Shown here piece by piece: positions 7,210 to 15,962 of a stretch of DNA of 57,252 bases. The DNA lies in the NCBI GenBank assembly GCA_025363655.1, contig JANYDK010000020.1:1-57252 (forward strand), read 5' to 3'. The notes beneath the pieces were generated by a model, which worked only from the letters and a program-made list of their open reading frames with translations, had not been told where the DNA came from and made no database searches. The number at the start of each line of letters is the position of its first letter. Position 1 is the stretch's first letter. This DNA is from Deltaproteobacteria bacterium (GTDB taxonomy: Bacteria > Myxococcota_A > Polyangia > Polyangiales > JADJMO01). A program made the position numbers and the translations under genes.

Positions 7210-9250
7210 GCTCGGCGATCTTCGTGCCGGCGTGGTGGTGGCGGTGACGATTCCGCTCTCGCTTCTCTTCGCCATCGTGGTCATGAACGCGACCGGCGCT
7301 TCCGGCAATTTGATGAGCCTCGGCGCCCTCGACTTCGGGCTCCTCGTCGACGGCGCGGTGATCATCGTGGAAAACGCGGTGCGACGTCTCGCCGAGCGGC
7401 GCGAAGAGCTCGGGCGAGATCTCACCGGGCACGAGCGCACGGAAGTGGTGCGCGTCGCGACCATGGAAGTGCGCGCCGCGAGCGTCTTCGGCGAGGCGAT
7501 CATCGCGGTCGTCTACTTGCCGATCCTCGCGCTCGGCGGGCTCGAGGGAAAACTCTTCCGGCCGATGGCGACCACGGTGCTGCTGGCGCTCGGAGGCGCG
7601 TTCATCCTTTCCCTCACGGTCGTGCCCGTGCTCACGAGCTACCTCGTGCGGCCGAAACGCGGATCGCACGAGACCGTGCTGCTCCGTCTCGCCAAACGCG
7701 CCTACGCACCGATGTTGCGCAACGTGCTTTCGTGGAAGCGTCTGACGTTGACGCTCACGGTCTTCGCCCTCGCCGGCGCGGTGGCGCTCTTCACCAAGCT
7801 CGGCGCCGAGTTCGTGCCGCAGCTCGACGAGGGAGACTTGCTCATCGAAGCGCGACGTCTTCCCGCCGCGTCGCTCTCCGAGTCCGTCGACACCGCCCTC
7901 CGCGTCGAGCGCGCCATCCGCAAATTTCCCGAGGTGAAGTCGGTCGTCTCGCGCACCGGCTCGCCCGAGATCGCGACCGATCCGATGGGCGTCGAGGCGA
8001 GCGACATCTACATCGCACTCGAGGATCGCTCGAAGTGGCCACCCGGAGTGACCAAGGAATCGCTCGGCGTCGAGATCATGGCCGCGGTCAGCGAGGCGGT
8101 CCCCGAGATCTCCGGCGCGATGTCGCAGCCCATCGAAATGCGTACCAACGAGCTGGTGGCCGGCATTCGTTCGGACGTCGGCATTCTCGTCTACGGCACC
8201 GACCTCGACGAGCTCGCCGGGCTCGGCGAAAAAATCGCATCGGCCGTGAAAACGGTGCCCGGCGTCGTCGACGTGCGCGTCGAACAAGTGGCCGGTTTGA
8301 AGTACCTCCGCGTCACCCCCGATCGCGCCAAGCTCGCGCGCTACGGGCTCTCCGTCGCCGACGTCAACCAGCTCACGCAGACGATGGCCGTCGGCTTTCC
8401 CACCGGCGTGGTGCTCGAAGGCGAGAGGCGCTTCGGTATCGTCGTGAAGACCAAGCACGACTTCAAAGACGATCTCGACGCGTTGCTCGGACTCCCTCTG
8501 AAATCGGTCACCGGGCAAATCGTGCCCCTCGGCGACGTCGCCGCACTCGACTTCGTCGACGGTCCGGCCGAAATCGCGCGCTCGAGTCAATCACGTCGCC
8601 TGACGGTGGAGTTCAACGTCTCCGGCCGCGACCTCGTCTCCGTCGTCCGCGACAGCCAAAACGCCGTGCAACGCGCGCTGACCTTGCCGGTCGGCTATCG
8701 CCTCGAGTGGGGTGGCGAGTTCGAGCACTACCTCGAAGCGAAAAATCGCCTGCTTTTCGTCGTCCCCATCGCGTTGACGATGATCGCGCTCTTGCTCTGG
8801 ATGGCGTTTCGCTCGCTGCGCGTCGCCGCCATCATCTTGCTCAACGTGCCCTTCGCCATCGTCGGCGGCGTGGTCGGGCTGGCGGTGATGCGCGTGCCCT
8901 TCTCGATTCCCGCCGGCATCGGCTTCGTCGCGCTCTTCGGCGTCGCGGTGCTCAACGGCCTCGTGCTCGTCTCCTCCGCGCGGCACCTCGAAGAAGAAGG
9001 TAAAGAGCCCGCCGAGGCGACGCGTCAGGCAGCGCTCGGGCGTCTTCGACCTGTGCTCATGACCGCGCTCGTCGCCTCGCTCGGCTTCCTCCCGATGGCG
9101 ACCTCGACGGCGCCCGGCAGCGAAGTGCAGCGGCCACTCGCGATCGTCGTCATCGGCGGTTTGGTGAGCGCGACGTTGCTCACGCTGCTCGTGCTGCCGG
9201 TGATCCTCACGATGCTCGGCAAATCACGCCGAGGAGAGGCCTCGGCGTGA
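7205..9250 (+). pseudogene. czcA: 5'-truncated CzcA-like heavy-metal RND pump
   Basis: About 680 residues, open to the stop, that match only the C-terminal two thirds of an HME-type RND transporter of about 1,040 residues. It opens at LLGDLRAG, inside the first transmembrane bundle, and retains the HME signature DFGLLVDGAVIIVEN, the second periplasmic porter loop (about residues 200-490) and helices 7-12 ending near LPVILTMLG. The first helix, first periplasmic loop and N-terminal export determinants are absent. TTG 7208 could initiate, but a pump lacking its first third should not work. The reading frame differs from that of czcB, so no fusion protein is made. No czcC (outer-membrane partner) is present. 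Confidence 0.82.
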
Positions 9251-9278
9251 TCGGTCGTCGCCTCGGGGCGCGAGAGTC

Positions 9279-11018
9279 TCAGCGCGCGATGATCTCCGCC
9301 GGCGGCACCAAGAAGAGGACGCCGCGCACGTCGAGGTTGATCGCGCCGGGCATGCCGAGCACGTTGATGAAGGCGTTGAAGAACTGCGCGTCCTTCGTCG
9401 GCTTCACGAAGGTGTTCTTCTCCGGAATGACTTCGAAGCACACCGGCGTGCCGACGGGGATGGCGGTGAACGTGTCCTTGACGCCGTCACCGTCGGTGTC
9501 CTTGGCGGTGACCGGCGGGCAGCCGCCCTTCGGATCGCCTTCGTCCATCGCGCGGAGGGCGTGGATGAACTTGGTCGCGTCGACGCCGCCGGGGTTCGTC
9601 GGATCGTTCGACGGCTGCGCGGTGACGTCGAAGTTGGTGCCGGTGGCGAGGGCTGCGATCGCCGAGACGATCGAGTCCGAGGTGCCGGTGCCGGTGTAGC
9701 TGGCCTTGAAGATGAGGAGGCAGTTCTTGCCGTCGGCTGCGTCCGGAGCGCGCCCGACGCCGCCTTCTTCGGTGCAGCACTGACCGGCGCCGCAGCCGGG
9801 CTTGAAGGCCGACGGCGGGACGATGGCGTTGCTCGCCTCGGCGACCTTGGTCATCTGCGGGATCGGTCCGCCGCCGAAGCCGCCGCCGATGGGGATGCCG
9901 ACGCCGCGCGCGTGCGTCTTCTTGAACGCCGCGAGCAGCTCGTCCATCGAGTGCGGGTGCGGCGCCGGCTCGGTGCCGACGCGGTAGTCACCGACTTCGT
10001 GGGACTCGATGTCGGTGATTTCGACGGTGACCGGGAGCGAGCCCGGTCGGAAGTCGACGTAGCCGTAGGTGCCCGGCGCGTTCGTCTTCTTCTTGATCGC
10101 GCCGCCCGGCCAGTTCACGCCGTCGCCGGTGAGGATTTGGTACTGGCTCTCGATGGGCGATTCGGGGCCGTCGTCGCCGCTGTGGGTGGCGTATTCGTTG
10201 GTGGCCTTCTGCGCGTCGGTCACGCTCGTGGTGACCGTGTGCAGGAGGTAGAACGGCAGGTCGGCGCCCGAACCGTGACCGTCGTAGGGGAAGTCGTCGT
10301 GGCCGGCGATGGCGATGCCGACGTTGGGGATCGCCGTCTTCAGCTTCGGGATCATCGCGCTGATGTTGGCCTTCATGCCGGCGATGACGCCGCCCATCGA
10401 GCCCGTCGTGTCGAGCGAGAAGGCGACGTCGACTTGCTGGATGTTGGTGCCGAACTTGAGCACGTCGCGCGCCGGGGTCGGCGGCAGGTTGTACGGCTCG
10501 AGGAAGAAGAAGTCGCGCGTGTCGCCGGTGGCGCGGAGCTCGATCAACGTCAGGTTCGCCTGTCCCTGCTTGCCCGTCCCCGACTTGTCGACCACGTTGG
10601 CGGTGATGACCGTCGTCCCAGGTTTTCCACCCGGGAGCGTCGTCCCCGAGGTGAAATTGCTGCCGGAGAAGGTGCCGAACGCTGGATCGACGGTGAGCGT
10701 GGCGACGCTCGAGACGTCGGTGTCGGTGCCGTCGTCGTTGTGCACCGAGACGGTGTACTTCTGCGTCCCAGCGACGGGCTTTCCGCTCGCCGTGTCGATG
10801 GCAATGACCGCGTTCGACGGCGTGATGGTCACTTGGCTGACGATGCCGATGTCCGGTCCCGGGCCCGCGTCGTCGAGGTGGAGGCCTCCGTCATCGCCGG
10901 GCGTTCCGGTGTCGAGCGAAGGCGCCTCGCCGCCCTTGTCGGCGTTGGAAGCTCCGCACGCCATGGCGAGCGGAGTGACGAGAAGCGCGAGGCACGAGCG
11001 AAGCCGAACGTTAAGCAT
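9279..11018 (-). CDS. von Willebrand A domain lipoprotein
   Basis: 579-residue surface lipoprotein. Signal peptide with lipobox LAMAC near residue 21, an Asp/Gly/Pro linker, an Ig/Big-like beta domain (about residues 60-170), then a vWA domain starting at VDVAFSLDTTGSMGG, a DxTGS variant of the MIDAS motif. Cys residues cluster in CGAGQCC. A DTDGDGVKD segment near residue 510 looks like a thrombospondin type-3 calcium repeat. The second possible ATG (11018) is used because GGAG lies 6 nt ahead of it; starts at 11024 and beyond lack a site. It stands alone, convergent with the czc locus and divergent from the rhomboid. A role in adhesion or surface binding is only a family-level guess. Confidence 0.8.
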   Translation of the reverse strand: MLNVRLRSCLALLVTPLAMACGASNADKGGEAPSLDTGTPGDDGGLHLDDAGPGPDIGIVSQVTITPSNAVIAIDTASGKPVAGTQKYTVSVHNDDGTDTDVSSVATLTVDPAFGTFSGSNFTSGTTLPGGKPGTTVITANVVDKSGTGKQGQANLTLIELRATGDTRDFFFLEPYNLPPTPARDVLKFGTNIQQVDVAFSLDTTGSMGGVIAGMKANISAMIPKLKTAIPNVGIAIAGHDDFPYDGHGSGADLPFYLLHTVTTSVTDAQKATNEYATHSGDDGPESPIESQYQILTGDGVNWPGGAIKKKTNAPGTYGYVDFRPGSLPVTVEITDIESHEVGDYRVGTEPAPHPHSMDELLAAFKKTHARGVGIPIGGGFGGGPIPQMTKVAEASNAIVPPSAFKPGCGAGQCCTEEGGVGRAPDAADGKNCLLIFKASYTGTGTSDSIVSAIAALATGTNFDVTAQPSNDPTNPGGVDATKFIHALRAMDEGDPKGGCPPVTAKDTDGDGVKDTFTAIPVGTPVCFEVIPEKNTFVKPTKDAQFFNAFINVLGMPGAINLDVRGVLFLVPPAEIIAR

Positions 11019-11182
11019 GGTCATCTCCGTCGACGCGATGCGACCGATGAGTGGGGACACGGCGAGGTGCGGCGCTGAATGGGACGTCGACCGCGCCGCG
11101 ATCAGGCAGGCAGCATGCCCGTAGCGTTCGCGTTGCGCAAACGTCGTGCGGGTGCCGCACGTCGGTGCGGACGGAATTTTGC

Positions 11183-12862
11183 GTGATCGCGCGTCTTCTT
11201 GCGGACGCCATCGACATCACCCCTGAGGGGGTGGCGTCGTCGCGTTGGTTCGGCTCGCTCGATCTTCCCCAGGTCTTCCTTCTCACCACCGCCGCCACGT
11301 TGGCCATCTTCGCCGTCCGGCTCGCCAAGACGCCGTGGGCCTTCGCCGCCGATTGGTGGGGGACGTTGGTCGTCATCGGTGGCGCGCTCGCTGCCGGTTG
11401 GTTGCTCGTGCCTGCCAGCGCCGGTCTCCTCGGCCTCGCGCTCTTCGTCGGCGTCGTCATGTTGCCCCTTCGCCTCGATCGCGCGGCGCAGCGGGCGATG
11501 CGCGCGGGCGACGACGCAAAGGCGCTGCGGCTCGCGGCCATCGCGCGCGTCCTCCATCCATTCGGGCTCGTCGGTCGTCGTCGGCGCTCGATGCTCACGC
11601 TCGGTCGTCTGGCTGCCGGCGAACCTCTCGACGACGCAGCGCTCGAGGCGCTCGGTGCCCTTCGAGATCCGCTCCTCGCCGAGCTCTATCGTGTCTACGC
11701 GCTCCACTATCGCGCCGAGACGGCGGAGTGTCGGCGAGCGCTCGCCGTCAGCGCACGTCGTCATCGCCTCTTGCGACTCGGCTTCGGTCCGGCGTGGGTG
11801 CGGACGATCGCGCAAGGCGGTACCAGCGGCGAAATCGTCGATGCCGTGCGCGAAGCCGAGCGATGGGACGCGAGCCTCGCCGATCCCGAGCGACGTGCCC
11901 TCGTCGCGCTCGACGCCTGTGCCGGTCTCGGTCACGTCGAAGCGGTTCGCGAGCTCGCGGCGCAGCTCACCGAAGGTGTCCCGCGCGGTCGCATCGCCTG
12001 GGCCGTCGCCTCCGCTCATCGTGCGAGGGGCGAACGAGAGGTCGCGGTCGAATCGGCGAGCCGTGCTCTCGAGGACGCTCACGTCCGCGAGAGGCCGTGG
12101 CTGCAGGCGCTCGCATCGCCGAGAGCGACCATCGTCGAGACCGACGAGTCGCGCGCGCTCGTCGAACGTCTCCGCGTCGAGGCGCGCGCGACGACGATGC
12201 TCGCTCCCCTCGCGGGCACCGGAAAATCAAGGGCCATTCTCACCATGGCGATCGCCGCGGTGCTCTGCCTCGTCTTCGTCGTCGTCGAAGCGACCGGCGG
12301 TTCGACCGACGAGGCGCACCTGCGTGCGTGCGGCGCGCTCCCGATTCCACTCCGTCTGGCCGACGCCTGGACCATCTTCACCTCGTCGATGCTCCACGCC
12401 GGGCTCTTGCACCTCACGTTCAACGTGCTCGCGCTCTTCGTCCTCGGCCGCTTCGTCGAGGCCTTCTACGGACGCCCTCGAATGATGGCGATCTGGCTCC
12501 TCGGCACCGTGACGAGCGCACTCACCGCCGTGGCCTTCGCGCCGCGGGACGAGATCTTGGTCGGAGCTTCGGGGGCGATCTTCGCCCTCGGCGGTGCGGT
12601 GCTGGCGGCGCTGCTCTCACGTCGCGAGCTGCGATCGACGAGGCGTGGGCGCGCCGAGCTCTATCGATTGCTCCTCGTCTTCGGCTTGCAGGTGGTGATC
12701 GACAACATGGTGCCGGCGATCAGCGGCGCAGCGCACCTCGGTGGGCTCTTCGGGGGCGCGCTCGTCGGTGCGATGCTCGCCCCGCGCCCCGCGAAAAAAG
12801 GCAAAAACGAAAGCCCCGAGAAACTCACTTCGAGCGACGCGCCGCGATCTCCCGCAGCTTGA
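11183..12862 (+). CDS. rhomboid-family intramembrane serine protease with long N-terminal domain
   Basis: About 559 residues from GTG 11183. The N-terminal part has two hydrophobic helices (about residues 28-48 and 60-95), then some 250 residues of Arg/Ala/Leu-rich soluble helices that look TPR-like. The C-terminal 190 residues are a rhomboid domain: HAGLLHLTFN loop, catalytic S463 in VGASGA and catalytic H518 in GAAHLGGLFGG. Both catalytic residues are present, so it is probably active in cleaving transmembrane substrates. The final 30 residues are Lys-rich and overlap, tail to tail, the end of the response-regulator gene by 38 bases. The substrate is unknown. Confidence 0.85.
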   Translation: MIARLLADAIDITPEGVASSRWFGSLDLPQVFLLTTAATLAIFAVRLAKTPWAFAADWWGTLVVIGGALAAGWLLVPASAGLLGLALFVGVVMLPLRLDRAAQRAMRAGDDAKALRLAAIARVLHPFGLVGRRRRSMLTLGRLAAGEPLDDAALEALGALRDPLLAELYRVYALHYRAETAECRRALAVSARRHRLLRLGFGPAWVRTIAQGGTSGEIVDAVREAERWDASLADPERRALVALDACAGLGHVEAVRELAAQLTEGVPRGRIAWAVASAHRARGEREVAVESASRALEDAHVRERPWLQALASPRATIVETDESRALVERLRVEARATTMLAPLAGTGKSRAILTMAIAAVLCLVFVVVEATGGSTDEAHLRACGALPIPLRLADAWTIFTSSMLHAGLLHLTFNVLALFVLGRFVEAFYGRPRMMAIWLLGTVTSALTAVAFAPRDEILVGASGAIFALGGAVLAALLSRRELRSTRRGRAELYRLLLVFGLQVVIDNMVPAISGAAHLGGLFGGALVGAMLAPRPAKKGKNESPEKLTSSDAPRSPAA

Positions 12863-13256
12863 GGCGACGAAACGCAGCGTCGACCTGCGGGACCAGCGCC
12901 TGCTCGTCGCCCTTGCGCGTGAAGACGCCATCGAACCCGAGCTTCGACCAGTCGGCCGCGACGGCGCCGCTGCTGCTGTAGAGATAGAAGAGCGGCACGT
13001 TGGCGTTGGGGTGGGCAGCGAGCCCTTGCCGCAGCGATTCGAGCACGGCCGTCCCGTCGAAGCCGGGCATGTGGAGATCGATGATCACGAGCCCACAACC
13101 CGACAGGTGACGAGCGGCGCCGACGGTCTGAGACGTCGTCACCACCTCGTATCCTTGCGGCTCGAGGGCGGCGCGCACGCGATCGAGGAGGAGCTCGCTG
13201 TCGTCGATGCAGAGCACACGTCGCGGCGGTGCGATCGGCGTCCGATGGGAGCTCAT
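12825..13256 (-). CDS. single-domain response regulator
   Basis: 143-residue CheY-like receiver with no output domain. The acidic pair D18-D19, phosphoacceptor D60 in IIDLHMPG, S94 in LYSSSG and K115 in FTRKGD are all in place. Its ATG overlaps the stop of the upstream CheA-like kinase (ATGA), which makes that kinase its probable phosphodonor. It is the last gene of the five-gene cassette that begins with the YfiR-like protein. With no DNA-binding or enzymatic domain, output must pass through a protein partner or a further phosphotransfer. Confidence 0.88.
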   Translation of the reverse strand: MSSHRTPIAPPRRVLCIDDSELLLDRVRAALEPQGYEVVTTSQTVGAARHLSGCGLVIIDLHMPGFDGTAVLESLRQGLAAHPNANVPLFYLYSSSGAVAADWSKLGFDGVFTRKGDEQALVPQVDAAFRRLKLREIAARRSK

Positions 13257-15484
13257 GATACGGGCCTCAGCGATTGTCGCATGTTGGCGAACGATTGGCC
13301 CGGCATCGGTGCGAGGACGAAGCGCGCGCCGCGCCCGGCCTCGGTGGTGATGGTCACCTCGTAGCCCGCCTCGTGCAGAGCTTCTCGCGCTGCGGAGAGG
13401 CCCATTCCGCGTCCGGAGAGATCGTCGGCGGTCTCGGTGGTGGAGACGCCGGGGAGGAACGCCAGCTCGGTGAGCGGAACGTCGCTCGCGACCTTGGCGC
13501 GTCGTCGCAGTCCCTCTTCACGGAGACCGCCGCCGTCGTCTTCGACCACGATCACCGGCCCGTGATCGCCGTCGGTGCATGACGCACGCACGAGGCCGGT
13601 GTCGCGCTTGCTCATCACCCGACGTTCACCGATCGACTCGATTCCATGGGCGACGGCGTTTCGCACGAGGTGCGCCATCACGCCGGGGAGGACGCGCGTC
13701 AGCCGCGGAGGAACGAGCACCGGACCGCCGCTCACCTCGAGGACCGCGCGTTTGCCGAAGGCGTCCGCCCAGACCGGTACCTTCTCGATCAACGTCCCGA
13801 TGGCATCGGAGAACGGCCGCGACGCGAGCTGGTGCGCGAGCCTACCGAGCTCGTCGTCGCGCTTCTCGGCGAGGGCGAAGAGTCGATCGACGTCGGAGCG
13901 ACGAACGGTGATTTGATCGAGAATCGCGCGGCCGATCGGCGAGGCCTCGACGAAGAGCTCGCGCGCCCGGGAGAGCTCGGCACGCGTCGCGGCGATGCCC
14001 TCGAAGAGCTCGCGGCGGACCTCGTCGAGGCGCCCGACGCGTCCGTGGCGTGAGCGAGAGCGGAGAGCATCGAGGCCGTCTTCGACCTTGCAGGCTTCGA
14101 TCGCGACGTCGCCGAGGCCGAACGCGGTCGCTTCGCCCTTCACCGTGTGCACGAGCTGGAAGAGCTCGTCGAGGACGCGCGACTCGTCGTCGGGCCGAGC
14201 CTTCGGCGGCAAGTCGTGGAGGGCCCTTTCGCCGCGATCGAGTCGCTCTTCGGCGTTGGCGAGGAACGAGGCGAAGACCTGCCCGCCGCCGGCGAGGAGC
14301 CTTCGCATGCGCGCCATCTGCTTGCCGTGCTCTTCTTCCTGCGCGCGCATCTCTTCTTCGAGGAGGCGAACTTCGGTCTCGTCGGTCGCCAGGAGCATCA
14401 TCCGCACGACGCTGCCGTCTTGCCGAATCGGCTCGAATTCGAGCCCCAAGTAGCGCTTCTCGCTCGTCCGCGGATCGCGCAGCGACACCTCTTTCGGCGC
14501 GAGCACGGCGAGCTCGGCCCACTCCTCGGGGGCCGACTCGATCGCCAGCGGCAACCAGTCGAGGAACGCCTGCAGCTCGACGTCGAGCGAAGGCGCGCCC
14601 GGATAGAGCAGGTTCTTCACGTGCCGACCGCTCGTCTGGCCGAAGACGATCGAGGCCTGCGCCGACGCTGTCTTCTCGACGATGCCGTCACGTCCGAAGA
14701 CGACGATCGCCTGCTGCATGTGATCGAAGAGCTCGCGGAGGCGTCTCGTGGCATCGGCGAGGCGACGCTCCCGTTCGACGATCGCCGCGCTCATGTCGTT
14801 GAAGACGGCGCCGAGTCGCCCGAACTCGTCGTGGGCGGTGACCGCCACCCGGACGTCGCGCTCTCCCTTTTCGATGCGCAGGGCCGCGAACATCATCCGA
14901 TCGAGCGGCCCGACGATTTGCCGACGCGCGATCGACAGGAGGATGGTGGCGGTGCCGGCGACGACCAAGAGCGAGAGCCAGAAGATGCGCTTGCGCGTGG
15001 AGACGATGGCCGCGTTCTCGTTGGCCAGTGAGAGCGAGATGACGAGGGTGCCGAGGCGCGTGCCGTCGGGTCTCATCACCGCGCGCACGATTTCCAGCCG
15101 ATCGTCGCGCAGCGTCAACGTCGGCGCATCGTCGGATGGACGCGAGGGATGGGGAGGCGTGCCGGTCGCCTCGCCAGCCGATAGGACGCGAACAGGCTCG
15201 TTTTCTCCGGTGGTCCAGACGGCGGCGTAGAGGAGGTCGTGGTTGGCGCGAAGGCTCTGCAGCTCGGTTCCCACCGCGTCGGCGTCGTGGAAGTCGAGGG
15301 GTGCGATCATCGAATCGACCATCAAATCGGCGATCGCCGTCGCCGACGCGGTCTTGGCCCCGAGGATCGACTCGCGCTCGCGACCCGTGAGCTCGACGAC
15401 GACGAGCGTGGTGACGAGCGCGAGTACGGTGATGGTGGCGAACGCGAGCTTGACGCCGACGGAGAGGAAACGAGGGCGGCTCAT
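13253..15484 (-). CDS. membrane HAMP-Hpt-HATPase sensor kinase (CheA-like)
   Basis: 743 residues. An N-terminal helix (about 10-32), a periplasmic sensor of about 130 residues resembling CHASE8-type domains of YfiN-like proteins, and a second helix (about 165-185) are followed by HAMP (to about 240) and a PAS-like region (about 245-375). A coiled coil leads to an Hpt domain with phosphoacceptor H446 in LVHTVKGEA. The CheA-type ATPase carries HLVRNAVAHGIE (N box), VEDDGGG and GRGMGLS (G boxes). It has no CheW-like SH3 domain. It follows the Cys-rich lipoprotein after 13 bases and overlaps the response-regulator gene by 4. The sensor domain assignment is by pattern only; kinase architecture is clear. 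Confidence 0.85.
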   Translation of the reverse strand: MSRPRFLSVGVKLAFATITVLALVTTLVVVELTGRERESILGAKTASATAIADLMVDSMIAPLDFHDADAVGTELQSLRANHDLLYAAVWTTGENEPVRVLSAGEATGTPPHPSRPSDDAPTLTLRDDRLEIVRAVMRPDGTRLGTLVISLSLANENAAIVSTRKRIFWLSLLVVAGTATILLSIARRQIVGPLDRMMFAALRIEKGERDVRVAVTAHDEFGRLGAVFNDMSAAIVERERRLADATRRLRELFDHMQQAIVVFGRDGIVEKTASAQASIVFGQTSGRHVKNLLYPGAPSLDVELQAFLDWLPLAIESAPEEWAELAVLAPKEVSLRDPRTSEKRYLGLEFEPIRQDGSVVRMMLLATDETEVRLLEEEMRAQEEEHGKQMARMRRLLAGGGQVFASFLANAEERLDRGERALHDLPPKARPDDESRVLDELFQLVHTVKGEATAFGLGDVAIEACKVEDGLDALRSRSRHGRVGRLDEVRRELFEGIAATRAELSRARELFVEASPIGRAILDQITVRRSDVDRLFALAEKRDDELGRLAHQLASRPFSDAIGTLIEKVPVWADAFGKRAVLEVSGGPVLVPPRLTRVLPGVMAHLVRNAVAHGIESIGERRVMSKRDTGLVRASCTDGDHGPVIVVEDDGGGLREEGLRRRAKVASDVPLTELAFLPGVSTTETADDLSGRGMGLSAAREALHEAGYEVTITTEAGRGARFVLAPMPGQSFANMRQSLRPVS

Positions 15485-15497
15485 CGCTCGGCTCGCT

Positions 15498-15962
15498 TCA
15501 CTTCAGCGCGCACTGCGATTTGCATTTGTCGGTCGCGCAGGCCACGACCGAGATGATCGCGCCTGCTTCGGGACCGGTCTGATCGGTGAGCCCGACCGAC
15601 TTCGCGCAAGGGATGCCGCAGCTGACGATGGTCTCGAAATCACCCGAGGCGAAACAGGTGTTGGCGAGCGCGCAGGCGTACGTTCCCTTGCACTTCTCGA
15701 GGGCGACACACTCGTCGATGGCTGCCTTGCAGAGGGTCTCGAGGCAGTCTTGGCAGGGCGTGCGCGCATCGACGACGACGACGTCGCCGGCTTCGGGATC
15801 GACCTCGGTCACAGGCGTCGTGTCGCGAATCGGCGTCGTGTCGGGCACGTCGACCGTCACCGGTGAGACGTCGAGACAGCCGATGCCGCCGATGCCAGCA
15901 AGCGACAGCAGCATGGCGACGGCGAAAGGGCCGCGTTTCCCGCTTCGGTACGACGTACTCAT
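15498..15962 (-). CDS. Cys-rich lipoprotein of the YfiR/TonB cassette
   Basis: 154 residues: basic N-terminus, signal helix and lipobox GIGC near residue 29, a short Thr/Asp/Pro linker, then a compact domain with about a dozen cysteines in CxxC and CxxxC spacings (CQDC, CKGTYAC, CGIPC, CKSQC), likely disulphide-bonded outside the cytoplasm. I do not recognise the family, though similar Cys-rich lipoproteins are common in myxobacteria. The ATG overlaps the TonB-receptor stop (ATGA), indicating coupled translation, and the sensor kinase begins 13 bases after its stop. Its place between receptor and kinase suggests a periplasmic link between them. Confidence 0.72.
   Translation of the reverse strand: MSTSYRSGKRGPFAVAMLLSLAGIGGIGCLDVSPVTVDVPDTTPIRDTTPVTEVDPEAGDVVVVDARTPCQDCLETLCKAAIDECVALEKCKGTYACALANTCFASGDFETIVSCGIPCAKSVGLTDQTGPEAGAIISVVACATDKCKSQCALK

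Noticed and set aside
5368-9003. 1,211-codon plus-strand frame spanning the CDF gene and czc region
   Set aside because: Only its segment from 6502 to about 7209 is CzcB; the rest is out-of-frame reading of czcD and czcA.
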